A model generated the notes under the pieces. The model was not told the DNA's origin, ran no database searches, and was given only the letters and a program-made list of their open reading frames with translations. A DNA stretch of 64,000 nucleotides, taken from positions 1-64,000 of the forward strand of contig DRKP01000023.1 of assembly GCA_011051715.1 (NCBI GenBank). Reading direction: 5' to 3'. Made by a program: the position numbers and the translations under genes. This document shows, piece after piece, positions 17,865 through 26,633 of this stretch; within the stretch, counting starts at the first letter, position 1; every line of letters starts with the position of its first letter. This DNA is from Sedimenticola thiotaurini (lineage in GTDB: Bacteria > Pseudomonadota > Gammaproteobacteria > Chromatiales > Chromatiaceae).

Positions 17865-19795
17865 GCGCCGGCACTGTCCAGTATCCCGATATCACCCGTT
17901 ACGATACCTTTCCCAAGCTGCTCGCCCACAACGCCGAACAGTGGCCGGACGAAGTGGCCATGCGCGAGAAGGAGTTCGGTATCTGGAACGAGTTCACCTG
18001 GCGCGACTACCACGACCGGGTGAAGATGATCGCCCTGGGCATGCACCGGCTGGGCATCGGCCGTGGCGACGTGGTCGGCATCATCGGCGACAACCGTCCG
18101 GAATGGCTCCACTCGGAGCTGGCGGCCCATGCCCTCGGCGCCATGAGCCTGGGCATCTACCAGGACTCCATGAACCAGGAGGTGGCCTACCTGATCAACT
18201 ACGCCGAGGCGCGCATCATCCTGGCCGAGGACGAGGAGCAGGTGGACAAGCTGCTGGAGCTGGCCGGGGAGTGCCCCTGCGTTGAGCACATCGTCTACCA
18301 CGACCCCCGCGGCATGCGCAAGTACGAGGACGACCGGCTCATGAGCCAGGCCGACCTGATCGCCCTGGGAGAGGAACTGGACCGGGAGCGGCCCGGCCTC
18401 TACATGGAACTGGTGAACCAGGGCAGGGGCGAGGACGTGGCCATCCTCTGCACCACCTCGGGCACCACCTCCAATCCCAAGCTGGCCATGCTCCAGGCCG
18501 GACCCTTCCTCGACCACTCCCTGGCCTACCTGCGCGCCGACCCCAAGTACCCGGACGACAACTATGTCTCCATGCTGCCCCTGCCCTGGATCATGGAGCA
18601 GGTGTACGCCGTCTCCCAGGCCCTGATCAGCCGCATCACCGTCAACTTCGTCGAGGAGACGGAGACCATGATGAGCGACATGCGCGAGATCGGGCCCACC
18701 TTCATCCTGTTGGCACCACGGGTATGGGAGTCCATCGCCGCCGACGTGCAGTCACGCATGATGGACGCCACCCCGCTGAAACAGAAGCTGTTCAACCTGG
18801 GCATGAAGATCGGCATGGAGGCACTGGAACAGGGACGCCGCTCGAAGCTGGCCCACTGGCTGCTGTTCCGCGCCCTCAAGGACCGCCTCGGCTTCACCTA
18901 CCTGCGCTCGGCCGCCACCGGCGGTGCCGCCCTGGGACCGGACACCTTCAAGTTCTTCCTCGCCATGGGCGTACCCCTGCGCCAGCTCTATGGCCAGACC
19001 GAACTGGCCGGTGCCTACACCATCCACGCCCCGGACGATGTCGATTTCGACAGCGTCGGCGTCGCCTTCGACAACTCGGAGATCCGCATCCTGGAGCCGG
19101 ACGACCAGGGGGTGGGCGAGATCGTGGCCCGCAACAGCGGCATGTTCCTCGGCTACTACAAGAACGAGGAGGCCACCAGGGCGGACCTGCGTGACGGCTG
19201 GATGCACACCGGAGATGCCGGTTACATCAAGCAGGAGAACGGCCATCTGGTGGTGATCGACCGGATCAAGGATATCGCCACCACCGCCGGCGGCATCCAC
19301 TTCTCCCCCCAGTTCATCGAGAACAAGCTGAAGTTCTCCCCCTATATCGGCGAGGCGGTGATCCTGGGGCACGACAAGCCGTTCCTCACCGCCATCGTCT
19401 GCATCCGCTACGGCATCGTCGCCAAATGGGCGGAGCAACGCGGCATCGCCTTCACCAACTACACCAACCTGTCGGCCCAGGACGCGGTCTACGACCTGAT
19501 CGAACAGGAGATCGAAAAGGTGAACGCCACCCTGCCCCCGGCCCACCGGATCCGCCGTTTCCTGCTGCTGTACAAGGAGCTGGATGCGGACGACGGCGAG
19601 TTGACCCGCACCCGCAAGGTGCGCCGCGGTGTGATCAACGAGAAGTACGAGGAGATCATCGACGCCATCTACGGCGACAGCGACAGCGTCCATGTCGATA
19701 CGGTGATCACCTTCCAGGACGGCACCCGCTCGCGCATCGTCACCGATCTGCGGCTGGTGACCCTGCCGGACAGCGGTGAATCGTCGGCGGCCTGA
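17861..19795 (+). CDS. Long-chain-type acyl-CoA synthetase (AMP-forming)
   Basis: The 644-residue protein starts at the ATG that overlaps the livG stop. It belongs to the ANL superfamily and would activate a carboxylic acid with ATP and CoA. The P-loop reads TSGTTSNPKLAML, with Ser-Asn where most members have Gly-x. YGQTELAG and GWMHTGDAGYI are the adenylate and hinge motifs, and DRIKDIATTAGG corresponds to the region before the catalytic lysine domain. Its position inside a LIV-type transporter operon, between ATPase and permease genes, implies that the imported substrate is trapped as a CoA ester. Fatty, aromatic or branched acids are all possible. Confidence 0.9.
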   Translation: MSAGTVQYPDITRYDTFPKLLAHNAEQWPDEVAMREKEFGIWNEFTWRDYHDRVKMIALGMHRLGIGRGDVVGIIGDNRPEWLHSELAAHALGAMSLGIYQDSMNQEVAYLINYAEARIILAEDEEQVDKLLELAGECPCVEHIVYHDPRGMRKYEDDRLMSQADLIALGEELDRERPGLYMELVNQGRGEDVAILCTTSGTTSNPKLAMLQAGPFLDHSLAYLRADPKYPDDNYVSMLPLPWIMEQVYAVSQALISRITVNFVEETETMMSDMREIGPTFILLAPRVWESIAADVQSRMMDATPLKQKLFNLGMKIGMEALEQGRRSKLAHWLLFRALKDRLGFTYLRSAATGGAALGPDTFKFFLAMGVPLRQLYGQTELAGAYTIHAPDDVDFDSVGVAFDNSEIRILEPDDQGVGEIVARNSGMFLGYYKNEEATRADLRDGWMHTGDAGYIKQENGHLVVIDRIKDIATTAGGIHFSPQFIENKLKFSPYIGEAVILGHDKPFLTAIVCIRYGIVAKWAEQRGIAFTNYTNLSAQDAVYDLIEQEIEKVNATLPPAHRIRRFLLLYKELDADDGELTRTRKVRRGVINEKYEEIIDAIYGDSDSVHVDTVITFQDGTRSRIVTDLRLVTLPDSGESSAA

Positions 19796-19891
19796 GGGGA
19801 ACTGGAGAGGTCGGCCGCAAATGAACGCTGATGCATGCAAATCGCAGAAGGTTCATCACTGTGGTGATGCAACCCGCACGGGAAATCGATC

Positions 19892-20785
19892 ATGAACTAT
19901 GAACTGCTGGGCAATCTGCTGGTCAATGGCGCCATCGTCGGCACCCTGTACGGGGTGGTGGCGATGTGCTTCGTGCTCATCTACAAGTCGACCCAGGTGG
20001 TCAATTTCGCCCAGGGTGAGTTCCTGCTGATCGGCGCCTGGGTCTGCTGGGCCCTGCTGGTGAAGTTCGGACTGCCGTTCTGGATCGGCTTCCCGATCAC
20101 CCTGCTGTTCATGTTCTTCTTCGGCGTCCTGCTGCAGCTGGTGGTGCTGCGGCCGATGATCGGCGAGCCGATCATCTCGGTGATCATGCTCACCATCGGC
20201 CTCTCCATCTTCTTCCAGGCCAGCATGTCCTGGATCTTCGGCGTCTTCGTCAAGCCGTTCCCGCAGATCTTCGAGACCGAGTCGGTCTCCATTCTCGGCC
20301 TGCAGGTGCAGACCGCCTACGTCATGAGCATGATCATCTCGGTGATCATCATGGTCGGCTTCTACTACTTCTTCAAACACTCGCGCGCCGGCCTGGCCAT
20401 GCGCGCCACCGCCTTCGACCAGCAGGTGGCCCAGAGCCTGGGCATCTCGGTGCAGAAGGCGTTCGCCCTCTCCTGGGCCATCTCCGCCATGGTGTCGGCC
20501 CTGGCAGGGGTGGTGGTGGGCATGGTCAACGGTGTCTCCTCCGCCCTCTCCTTCTTCGGCATCAAGGTGTTTCCGGCGGTGATCCTGGGGGGCCTCGATT
20601 CGATCGTCGGCGCCATCGCCGGCGGTCTCATCATCGGTCTGCTGGAGAACTTCGCCGAGTTCCTCGACAGCCAGTACTTCCACGTCGGCAACATGTACAC
20701 GGTGGCGCCGTTCTACATCCTGGTGATCATCCTGATGATCAAGCCCTACGGCCTGTTCGGCACCAAGGACATCGAAAGGATCTGA
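19892..20785 (+). CDS. livH: ABC transporter permease, LivH type
   Basis: The 297-residue integral membrane protein has about eight hydrophobic segments and begins NYELLGNLLVNGAIVGTLYG, the usual LivH start. STQVVNFAQGEFLLIGAW is the conserved early motif. The segment RATAFDQQVAQSLGI with the following helices forms the cytoplasmic EAA-like loop that meets the ATPase. It forms the membrane pore together with LivM, whose ATG follows one base after the stop. A 96-bp gap with a small CATCAC/GTGATG hairpin (19854-19869) precedes it. Confidence 0.93.
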   Translation: MNYELLGNLLVNGAIVGTLYGVVAMCFVLIYKSTQVVNFAQGEFLLIGAWVCWALLVKFGLPFWIGFPITLLFMFFFGVLLQLVVLRPMIGEPIISVIMLTIGLSIFFQASMSWIFGVFVKPFPQIFETESVSILGLQVQTAYVMSMIISVIIMVGFYYFFKHSRAGLAMRATAFDQQVAQSLGISVQKAFALSWAISAMVSALAGVVVGMVNGVSSALSFFGIKVFPAVILGGLDSIVGAIAGGLIIGLLENFAEFLDSQYFHVGNMYTVAPFYILVIILMIKPYGLFGTKDIERI

Positions 20786-20786
20786 C

Positions 20787-21848
20787 ATGAGCGGCCACTC
20801 CATGATGCGCTGCGGCGAGTTCCGCACCGACTACAAGAGCGACACCACCATCTTTCCGACACCGCGCTCGCGCTATGCTGCCATCGCCGGGGTGCTGTTC
20901 CTGCTGGTGGCGGCGCCGTTCCTGAATCCCTACTACCTCAATCTGCTGATCCAGATCGGCTACTACGGCATCGCCGCCCTGGGCCTCAACATCCTGGTGG
21001 GGTTCACCGGCCAGATCTCCCTCGGCCACGCCGCCTTCTTCGGCTTCGGCGCCTTCGCCTCGGCCTGGATCAACAACACCACCGGCATCCCGGTGTTTCT
21101 GGCCATCCCCCTGGCCGGCCTGATGACCACGGCGGTGGGACTGATCTTCGGCATCCCGGCGGGTCGCATCAAGGGCCTCTACCTGGCCATCGCCACCCTC
21201 GCCTCCCAGTTCATCCTGGAGGATTTCTTCGCCCGCGCCGAGTGGTTCACCGGCGGCACCTATGGCTCCATGGCCAACCCGGTCTCCCTGTTCGGTTACG
21301 AACTCGACACCGAGCAGAGCTTCTTCTACGTGGTGCTGTTCTGGACCGTGCTGATGTTCGTCCTCGCAGCCAACCTGCTGCGCACCCGTGACGGCCGTGC
21401 CTTCATCGCCGTGCGCGACCACTACCTGTCGGCGGAGATCATGGGCATCAACCTGACCAAGTACCGGATCCTGTCGTTCGGCATCTCCTCGTTCTACGCC
21501 GGCATCGGTGGTGCCCTGTTCGCCCACTACCTGGGTTTCGTCTCCGCCGAGGGCTTCACCATCCTGCTGTCGATCCAGTTCCTCGGCATGATCATCATCG
21601 GCGGCCTCGGGTCGGTCATGGGCACCCTGCTCGGCACCGCCTTCATGGTGCTGCTGCCCGAGGTGATGGAGGGAATCGTCAGCAATCTGCAGTGGCTCGG
21701 CAGCGGTGTGTCGGAGGCGCTGGTCTATATCAAGGAGATGGCCATCGGGCTGGCCATCATCCTGTTCCTGATCTTCGAGCCGGATGGACTGGCGCACCGC
21801 TGGCAGATGATCAAGTCCTACTGGAAACTCTACCCCTTCTCGTACTAG
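20787..21848 (+). CDS. livM: ABC transporter permease, LivM type
   Basis: The 353-residue membrane protein has a hydrophilic N-terminal extension of about 30 residues and roughly nine membrane segments. The LivM motifs LGLNILVGFTGQISLGHAAFFGFGAF and, later, AVRDHYLSAEIMGINLTKYRILSF are clear in outline. It pairs with the LivH-type permease. Its stop is followed by a 232-bp gap with two stem-loops before the binding-protein gene. Confidence 0.93.
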   Translation: MSGHSMMRCGEFRTDYKSDTTIFPTPRSRYAAIAGVLFLLVAAPFLNPYYLNLLIQIGYYGIAALGLNILVGFTGQISLGHAAFFGFGAFASAWINNTTGIPVFLAIPLAGLMTTAVGLIFGIPAGRIKGLYLAIATLASQFILEDFFARAEWFTGGTYGSMANPVSLFGYELDTEQSFFYVVLFWTVLMFVLAANLLRTRDGRAFIAVRDHYLSAEIMGINLTKYRILSFGISSFYAGIGGALFAHYLGFVSAEGFTILLSIQFLGMIIIGGLGSVMGTLLGTAFMVLLPEVMEGIVSNLQWLGSGVSEALVYIKEMAIGLAIILFLIFEPDGLAHRWQMIKSYWKLYPFSY

Positions 21849-21853
21849 GGAAG

Positions 21854-21984
21854 CTCTGGACGAGTCATGAACCCGCAGCCCGCATCCGAATCGTCCGGAC
21901 CCGTCCAGAGATTCCCGGGACGGTGGTTTGCCGGGGGACCGAATTGACGTAATGTGGAGCGGACACGACCCGCCGGTCGTGTCC
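21854..21984 (+). other. Intercistronic stem-loops between livM and the binding-protein gene
   Basis: A 9-bp inverted repeat, CTCTGGACG (21854-21862) with CGTCCAGAG (21902-21910), is followed by a perfect 10-bp stem, GGACACGACC (21961-21970) with GGTCGTGTCC (21975-21984). Neither has a T-tract. Such structures before solute-binding-protein genes commonly protect the downstream mRNA and raise its dose, which is inferred here. Confidence 0.5.
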
Positions 21985-22080
21985 GGTCGCGACCAATGCT
22001 GTCATGGCATGAAAAAGGGGAGGAAAGGAGACGCCCCGGATAACAACAGCCCGGATGGGCGACAACACTTGGAGAATGAA

Positions 22081-23328
22081 ATGATGAACAAGCTCTCGTT
22101 ATCGATCGGCGTCAGCGCCGCCATCGGCCTGCTGACCCTGGGCGCGGCCCAGGCCGCGGAGAAGATCCCGGTCGGCCATCTCGCTGCCTACACCGGGCCC
22201 ACCTCCGCGGTGGGCAAGCCCTATGGCCAGGGCGTGGACGACGCCATGGACTACATCAACAGGAACGGCGGCATCGACGGCCGCATGCTCGACTACGAGA
22301 CGGTGGACTATTCCTACAATGCGCCCCGCGCCATCTCCACCTACAAGAAGTGGAAATCCAGTCTGCGCCCGGTGGCGATCCAGGGCTGGGGCACCGCCGA
22401 TACCGAGGCGCTGGTGAAGTTCGTGGCCAAGGACAGGATCTTCTTCATGTCCGCCTCCTACTCCGGCCACCTCACCGACCCCAAGGGCAAGTCGCCGCGC
22501 ACCAAGGCGCCGGCCCCCTACAACTTCTTCTACGGCCCCTCCTACTCCGACGGCTGCCGCGGCCTGGTGCAGTGGGCGTCCGAGGACTGGAAGAGCAAGG
22601 GTGGCTCGGGCAAGCCGAAATTCATCCACATGGGCGACAACCACCCCTACCCCAACGCCCCCAAGGAGGCGTGCGCGGAATACGCCAAGGAGCTGGGCTT
22701 CGAGGTGCTGAATCCGATCGTCTACTCGTTGAAACCGGGTGACTTCAAGGCCCAGTGCCTGTCGCTCAAGGACTCCGGTGCCAACTACGCCTACCTGGCC
22801 AACACCTCGGGCTCCAACATCTCCCTGCTCAAGTCGTGCAATACCGTCGGTGTGAACACCCAGTTCCTGACCAACATCTGGGGCTGGGACGAGAACGCGA
22901 TGAAGGCCACCGGCGCGGTGGGCAACGGCCTGGTCTGGGTGGTGGGAGCCGCCACCTGGAACGACGACGTGCCGGGCATGAAGACGGTACGAGAGATCTC
23001 GAAACTGTCCGATCCCTCCGGCGGCAAGCACCGCGTGCTGCACTACATGCGTGGCGTCTGCACCGCCATGTTCATGCGTGACGCAATGCAGATGGCGGGC
23101 AAGACCGGCGAGATCAACGGCACCACCATCAAGGCTGCCATGGAACAGATGAAGGATCATGTGCCGGCCGGCATGGAAGGGGTCTGCACCCCCTCGACCT
23201 GGACGCCCGACGACCACCGCGGCACCATGCAGGTGATGATCTATCGCAGCGTCGACGGCGACAAGCAGCAGATGGAGAAGATCTACACCGCCAACCTGCC
23301 GCGCCGCGAGGAGTGGCTGGGCTGGTAA
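22081..23328 (+). CDS. Periplasmic solute-binding protein of the LIV-type ABC transporter
   Basis: The 415-residue precursor starts at the ATG at 22081 (GGAG six bases upstream); a second ATG follows immediately. The signal peptide is clear: a Lys after the start, a hydrophobic core of about 17 residues, and cleavage after AQAA near residue 24. The mature part begins with IPVGHLAAYTGPTSAVGKPYGQG, typical of type I periplasmic binding folds of the branched-chain amino acid/amide group. Several Cys residues in the mature part could form disulfides. It delivers substrate to LivH/LivM. The ligand is not deducible, though aromatic or aliphatic acids fit the neighbouring CoA ligases. Confidence 0.9.
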   Translation: MMNKLSLSIGVSAAIGLLTLGAAQAAEKIPVGHLAAYTGPTSAVGKPYGQGVDDAMDYINRNGGIDGRMLDYETVDYSYNAPRAISTYKKWKSSLRPVAIQGWGTADTEALVKFVAKDRIFFMSASYSGHLTDPKGKSPRTKAPAPYNFFYGPSYSDGCRGLVQWASEDWKSKGGSGKPKFIHMGDNHPYPNAPKEACAEYAKELGFEVLNPIVYSLKPGDFKAQCLSLKDSGANYAYLANTSGSNISLLKSCNTVGVNTQFLTNIWGWDENAMKATGAVGNGLVWVVGAATWNDDVPGMKTVREISKLSDPSGGKHRVLHYMRGVCTAMFMRDAMQMAGKTGEINGTTIKAAMEQMKDHVPAGMEGVCTPSTWTPDDHRGTMQVMIYRSVDGDKQQMEKIYTANLPRREEWLGW

Positions 23329-23343
23329 CCCTTCTCCATACTG

Positions 23344-23373
23344 TTAACCCGGCATAATGGGTTGCCGGGTTAA
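23344..23373. repeat. Short hairpin built from the same repeat as the 9.7-kb element
   Basis: TTAACCCGGCA (23344-23354) and TGCCGGGTTAA (23363-23373) form a perfect 11-bp stem with an 8-base loop, just after the binding-protein stop. The arms equal the core of the termini of the 292-bp element at 9685-9976, as if only the two ends were present. Confidence 0.7.
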
Positions 23374-23476
23374 TGGTCAACCCCAGCAGGAGCGGCGCCG
23401 CGGCACGAATGATGCCGGCCCAGGCCATTCGCGCCGGCGGCGCCGCTCCCTCGGATCCAAACCGGATATCCAGATC

Positions 23477-24304
<828 letters not shown>

Positions 24305-24334
24305 GTTAGGGCCGAGGGCAGAGGATCGGAACTT

Positions 24335-24397
24335 CTCACTCCTCACCCCTCACCCCTCACTCTTTACTCCTCACTCTTCACCACTGACCAGTCACCA
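24335..24397 (+). repeat. Heptanucleotide repeat array before the PaaK-like gene
   Basis: Nine consecutive 7-base units, mostly CTCACTC or CTCACCC and drifting to TTCACCA, CTGACCA and GTCACCA, end eight bases before the ATG at 24406. No Shine-Dalgarno sequence is present between the array and the start codon. Confidence 0.8.
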
Positions 24398-24405
24398 CGA
24401 ACACC

Positions 24406-25641
24406 ATGAGCGAATACTACGACGAGCTGGAGATCCGCGACCCGGAGCAGCGGCAGCAGGCGCTGATCCGGGCGGTGGCGGCCCAGGTGGCGCACGCGAA
24501 GGAGCGGGCGCCGGCCTACCGGGAACGCCTGGCGCAGGTCGATCCGGCCGCCATCGACTCGGCGGCGGCGATTGCGCGGCTGCCACTGACGCGCAAGTCG
24601 GAGCTGCTGGAGGAGCAGCGCAGGAACCCGCCCCTGGGTGGCTTCTGCGCCGTCTCCGGCCCCGAGCTGGCGTGGCTGTTTGCCTCACCGGGACCGATCT
24701 ATGAGCCGGGCACCCGGCGCCCGGACTTCTGGCGCTTCGCCCGTGCCCTGTTCGCCGCCGGCTTCCGCCGCGGCGATCTCATCCACAACTGCTTCTCCTA
24801 CCACCTCACCCCGGCCGGGGCGATGATCGACAGCGGCGGACATGCCCTCGGCTGCACCCTGATCCCCGCCGGCGTCGGCCAGACCGAGCTGCAGGTGCAG
24901 ACCATCGCCGACCTGCGGCCAAACGGTTACGTGGGTACCCCCTCGTTCCTGAAGATCATCCTGGAGAAGGCGGACGAGCTGGGCACCGGCATCGGCAGCC
25001 TGACCAGGGCGCTGGTGAGCGGCGAGGCCCTTCCCCCCTCCCTGAGAGAGGAGTTCCTCCACCGCGGCATCCGCTGCCGTCAGTGCTACGCCACCGCCGA
25101 TGTCGGCGTGATCGCCTATGAATCGGAGGCCGAAGAGGGGCTGATCGTGGACGAAGGGGTCTACCTGGAGATCGTGCGGCCGGGAACGAACGAACCGGTG
25201 CCGGACGGCGAGGTGGGCGAGGTGGTGGTCACCAGCCTCAATCCCGACTACCCCCTGATCCGCTTCGCCACCGGCGACCTCTCCGCCATCCTCCCGGGCA
25301 CCAGCCCCTGCGGCCGCAGCAACCGCCGCATCCGGGGCTGGATGGGCCGCGCCGACCAGACCGCCAAGGTACGGGGCATGTTCGTTCATCCGCACCAGAT
25401 CGCCCGCATCGTGGCACGCCACGACGAGGTGGTGCGGGCGCGGCTGGTGATCGACTGGGTCGACCAGCGGGACGAGATGGTGCTCCAGTGCGAGGTGGAG
25501 CAGCCGTCCGAGGCCCTGGCCGAAGCGGTGGCCGGCACCATCCGCGATGTCTGCAAGGTACGCGGAGCGGTCGAGTTCGTGGTCATCGGCACCCTCCCCA
25601 ACGACGGCAGGGTGATCGACGACATCCGCCGCTACGACTGA
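24406..25641 (+). CDS. PaaK-like phenylacetate-CoA ligase family protein with an altered ATP-binding motif
   Basis: The 411 residues are close to PaaK length. The fold markers are visible: ERAPAYRERL near the start, a GCTLIPAGVGQTELQVQTI segment matching the PaaK region after the first motif, and VRGMFVHPHQIARI in the C-terminal domain. However, where PaaK has SSGTTG for ATP-phosphate binding, this protein reads ASPGPIYEPGT. LIV-linked relatives seem to share this change, so it marks a subfamily rather than decay. Activity as a ligase is therefore uncertain; it may use another acid or be regulatory. It is the last gene of the transporter operon. The start has no ribosome binding site and abuts heptamer repeats. 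Confidence 0.8.
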   Translation: MSEYYDELEIRDPEQRQQALIRAVAAQVAHAKERAPAYRERLAQVDPAAIDSAAAIARLPLTRKSELLEEQRRNPPLGGFCAVSGPELAWLFASPGPIYEPGTRRPDFWRFARALFAAGFRRGDLIHNCFSYHLTPAGAMIDSGGHALGCTLIPAGVGQTELQVQTIADLRPNGYVGTPSFLKIILEKADELGTGIGSLTRALVSGEALPPSLREEFLHRGIRCRQCYATADVGVIAYESEAEEGLIVDEGVYLEIVRPGTNEPVPDGEVGEVVVTSLNPDYPLIRFATGDLSAILPGTSPCGRSNRRIRGWMGRADQTAKVRGMFVHPHQIARIVARHDEVVRARLVIDWVDQRDEMVLQCEVEQPSEALAEAVAGTIRDVCKVRGAVEFVVIGTLPNDGRVIDDIRRYD

Positions 25642-25736
25642 GGGACCGAACCAGTACCGCCGGTTCGAATCGAAGGCCGCCCCCGCCGCTGAGAGTGGAG
25701 CGGGGAACAGCTCCCGCAGTGGCTGGTTCCCGGTCC

Positions 25737-26537
25737 TCAGAACGGGGGATCGGGCGGCAGCTGATACCCGGCCGGATAGTCGACCCCGACCAGATACAGC
25801 CCCTGGGGCGGTGCCGTGACTCCGCCCAGGGTCCGGTCACGGTACTCCAGCACCTGCCGGCTCCACTCCACCGGCCGCTCCCCCTGGCCAATGGTGATCA
25901 GCACACCGGCGATGTTGCGCACCATGTGGTGCAGAAAACCGTCGGCGGTGACGTCGATCCGGATCCGTTCCCCCTCCCGCCGCACCGTCAGGCTGTGGAT
26001 GGTTCGCACCGGGCTCTTCGCCTGGCAGCCCAGGGCACGGTAGGAGGAAAAGTCGTGGGTCCCGAGCAGATATCCGGCCGCCGCCTGCATCCGCTCCGCG
26101 TCCAGCGGCCGGTGCACCCAGACGGCACGGTCGCGCCAGATGGCCGAGCGGGTCGGGCGGTTCAGGATGAGGTAGCGGTAACTGCGCGACAGGGCGGAGA
26201 AGCGGGCGTGGAAGCTGTCCGGCACCTGCTGTGCCCAGGCAATGTTGATCTGCGGCGGCAGATTGACATTGCAGCCGAGCACCCAGTTGCGCGGCGTGCG
26301 CCGGGCGGTGGTATCGAAGTGAACCACCTGGCCGGTACCATGGACACCGGTGTCGGTGCGACCGGCACAGTGCACCCGCACCGGGTGATCGGCCACCTGC
26401 GCCAGCGCCCGTTCCAGCCGCTCCTGCACGGTATCGGCGTGATCCTGGACCTGCCAGCCGTGGAACGAGGCGCCGTCGTACTCAACCCCCAGCGCCACCC
26501 GCTGCCGAACCGGTTCCCCTGCCGTCTCCCCTGTCAT
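25737..26537 (-). CDS. truA: tRNA pseudouridine(38-40) synthase TruA
   Basis: The protein has 266 residues from the ATG at 26537; an upstream in-frame start at 26591 would overlap the terminator stem and is unlikely. It converts U38-U40 in the anticodon arm to pseudouridine. The catalytic Asp sits in GRTDTGVHGTGQVVHF at about residue 60. LNRPTRSAIWRDRAVW and DGFLHHMVRNIAG are the other conserved blocks. It follows fimV, as in pseudomonads, but a terminator hairpin lies between them. Convergent with the PaaK-like gene; trpF, which often follows truA in related genomes, is absent. Confidence 0.95.
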   Translation of the reverse strand: MTGETAGEPVRQRVALGVEYDGASFHGWQVQDHADTVQERLERALAQVADHPVRVHCAGRTDTGVHGTGQVVHFDTTARRTPRNWVLGCNVNLPPQINIAWAQQVPDSFHARFSALSRSYRYLILNRPTRSAIWRDRAVWVHRPLDAERMQAAAGYLLGTHDFSSYRALGCQAKSPVRTIHSLTVRREGERIRIDVTADGFLHHMVRNIAGVLITIGQGERPVEWSRQVLEYRDRTLGGVTAPPQGLYLVGVDYPAGYQLPPDPPF

Positions 26538-26581
26538 CGATTCCCGCCCCTTCTGTGCTGAACCCGTACCCCTGAACGGAA

Positions 26582-26605
26582 AGAGGCGCACCGAAGTGCG
26601 CCTCT
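26582..26605 (-). terminator. Terminator hairpin between fimV and truA
   Basis: A perfect 10-bp stem (AGAGGCGCAC with GTGCGCCTCT) closes on a tetraloop that reads TTCG on the minus strand, where it is followed by TTTCCGTT. The T-tract is weak, so part of the transcripts probably continue into truA. Confidence 0.6.
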
Positions 26606-26611
26606 CCGATA

Positions 26612-26626
26612 CTATTAACCCGGCAA
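26612..26626. repeat. Solo copy of the CTATTAACCCGGCAA repeat
   Basis: This 15-mer is identical to bases 9688-9702 in the left terminus of the 292-bp element. It lies between the fimV stop and the terminator hairpin, without an opposing arm. Confidence 0.6.
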
Positions 26627-26633
26627 GCCCCTC

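Noticed and set aside
24335-24397. Short regular repeats considered as a CRISPR array
   Set aside because: The period is 7 bases with no spacers and no cas genes nearby; it is a heptanucleotide tandem repeat.
24640-24720. PaaK-like gene considered a pseudogene because of its lost ATP motif
   Set aside because: The frame is intact at normal length and the other blocks are conserved; the altered motif looks like a subfamily feature.
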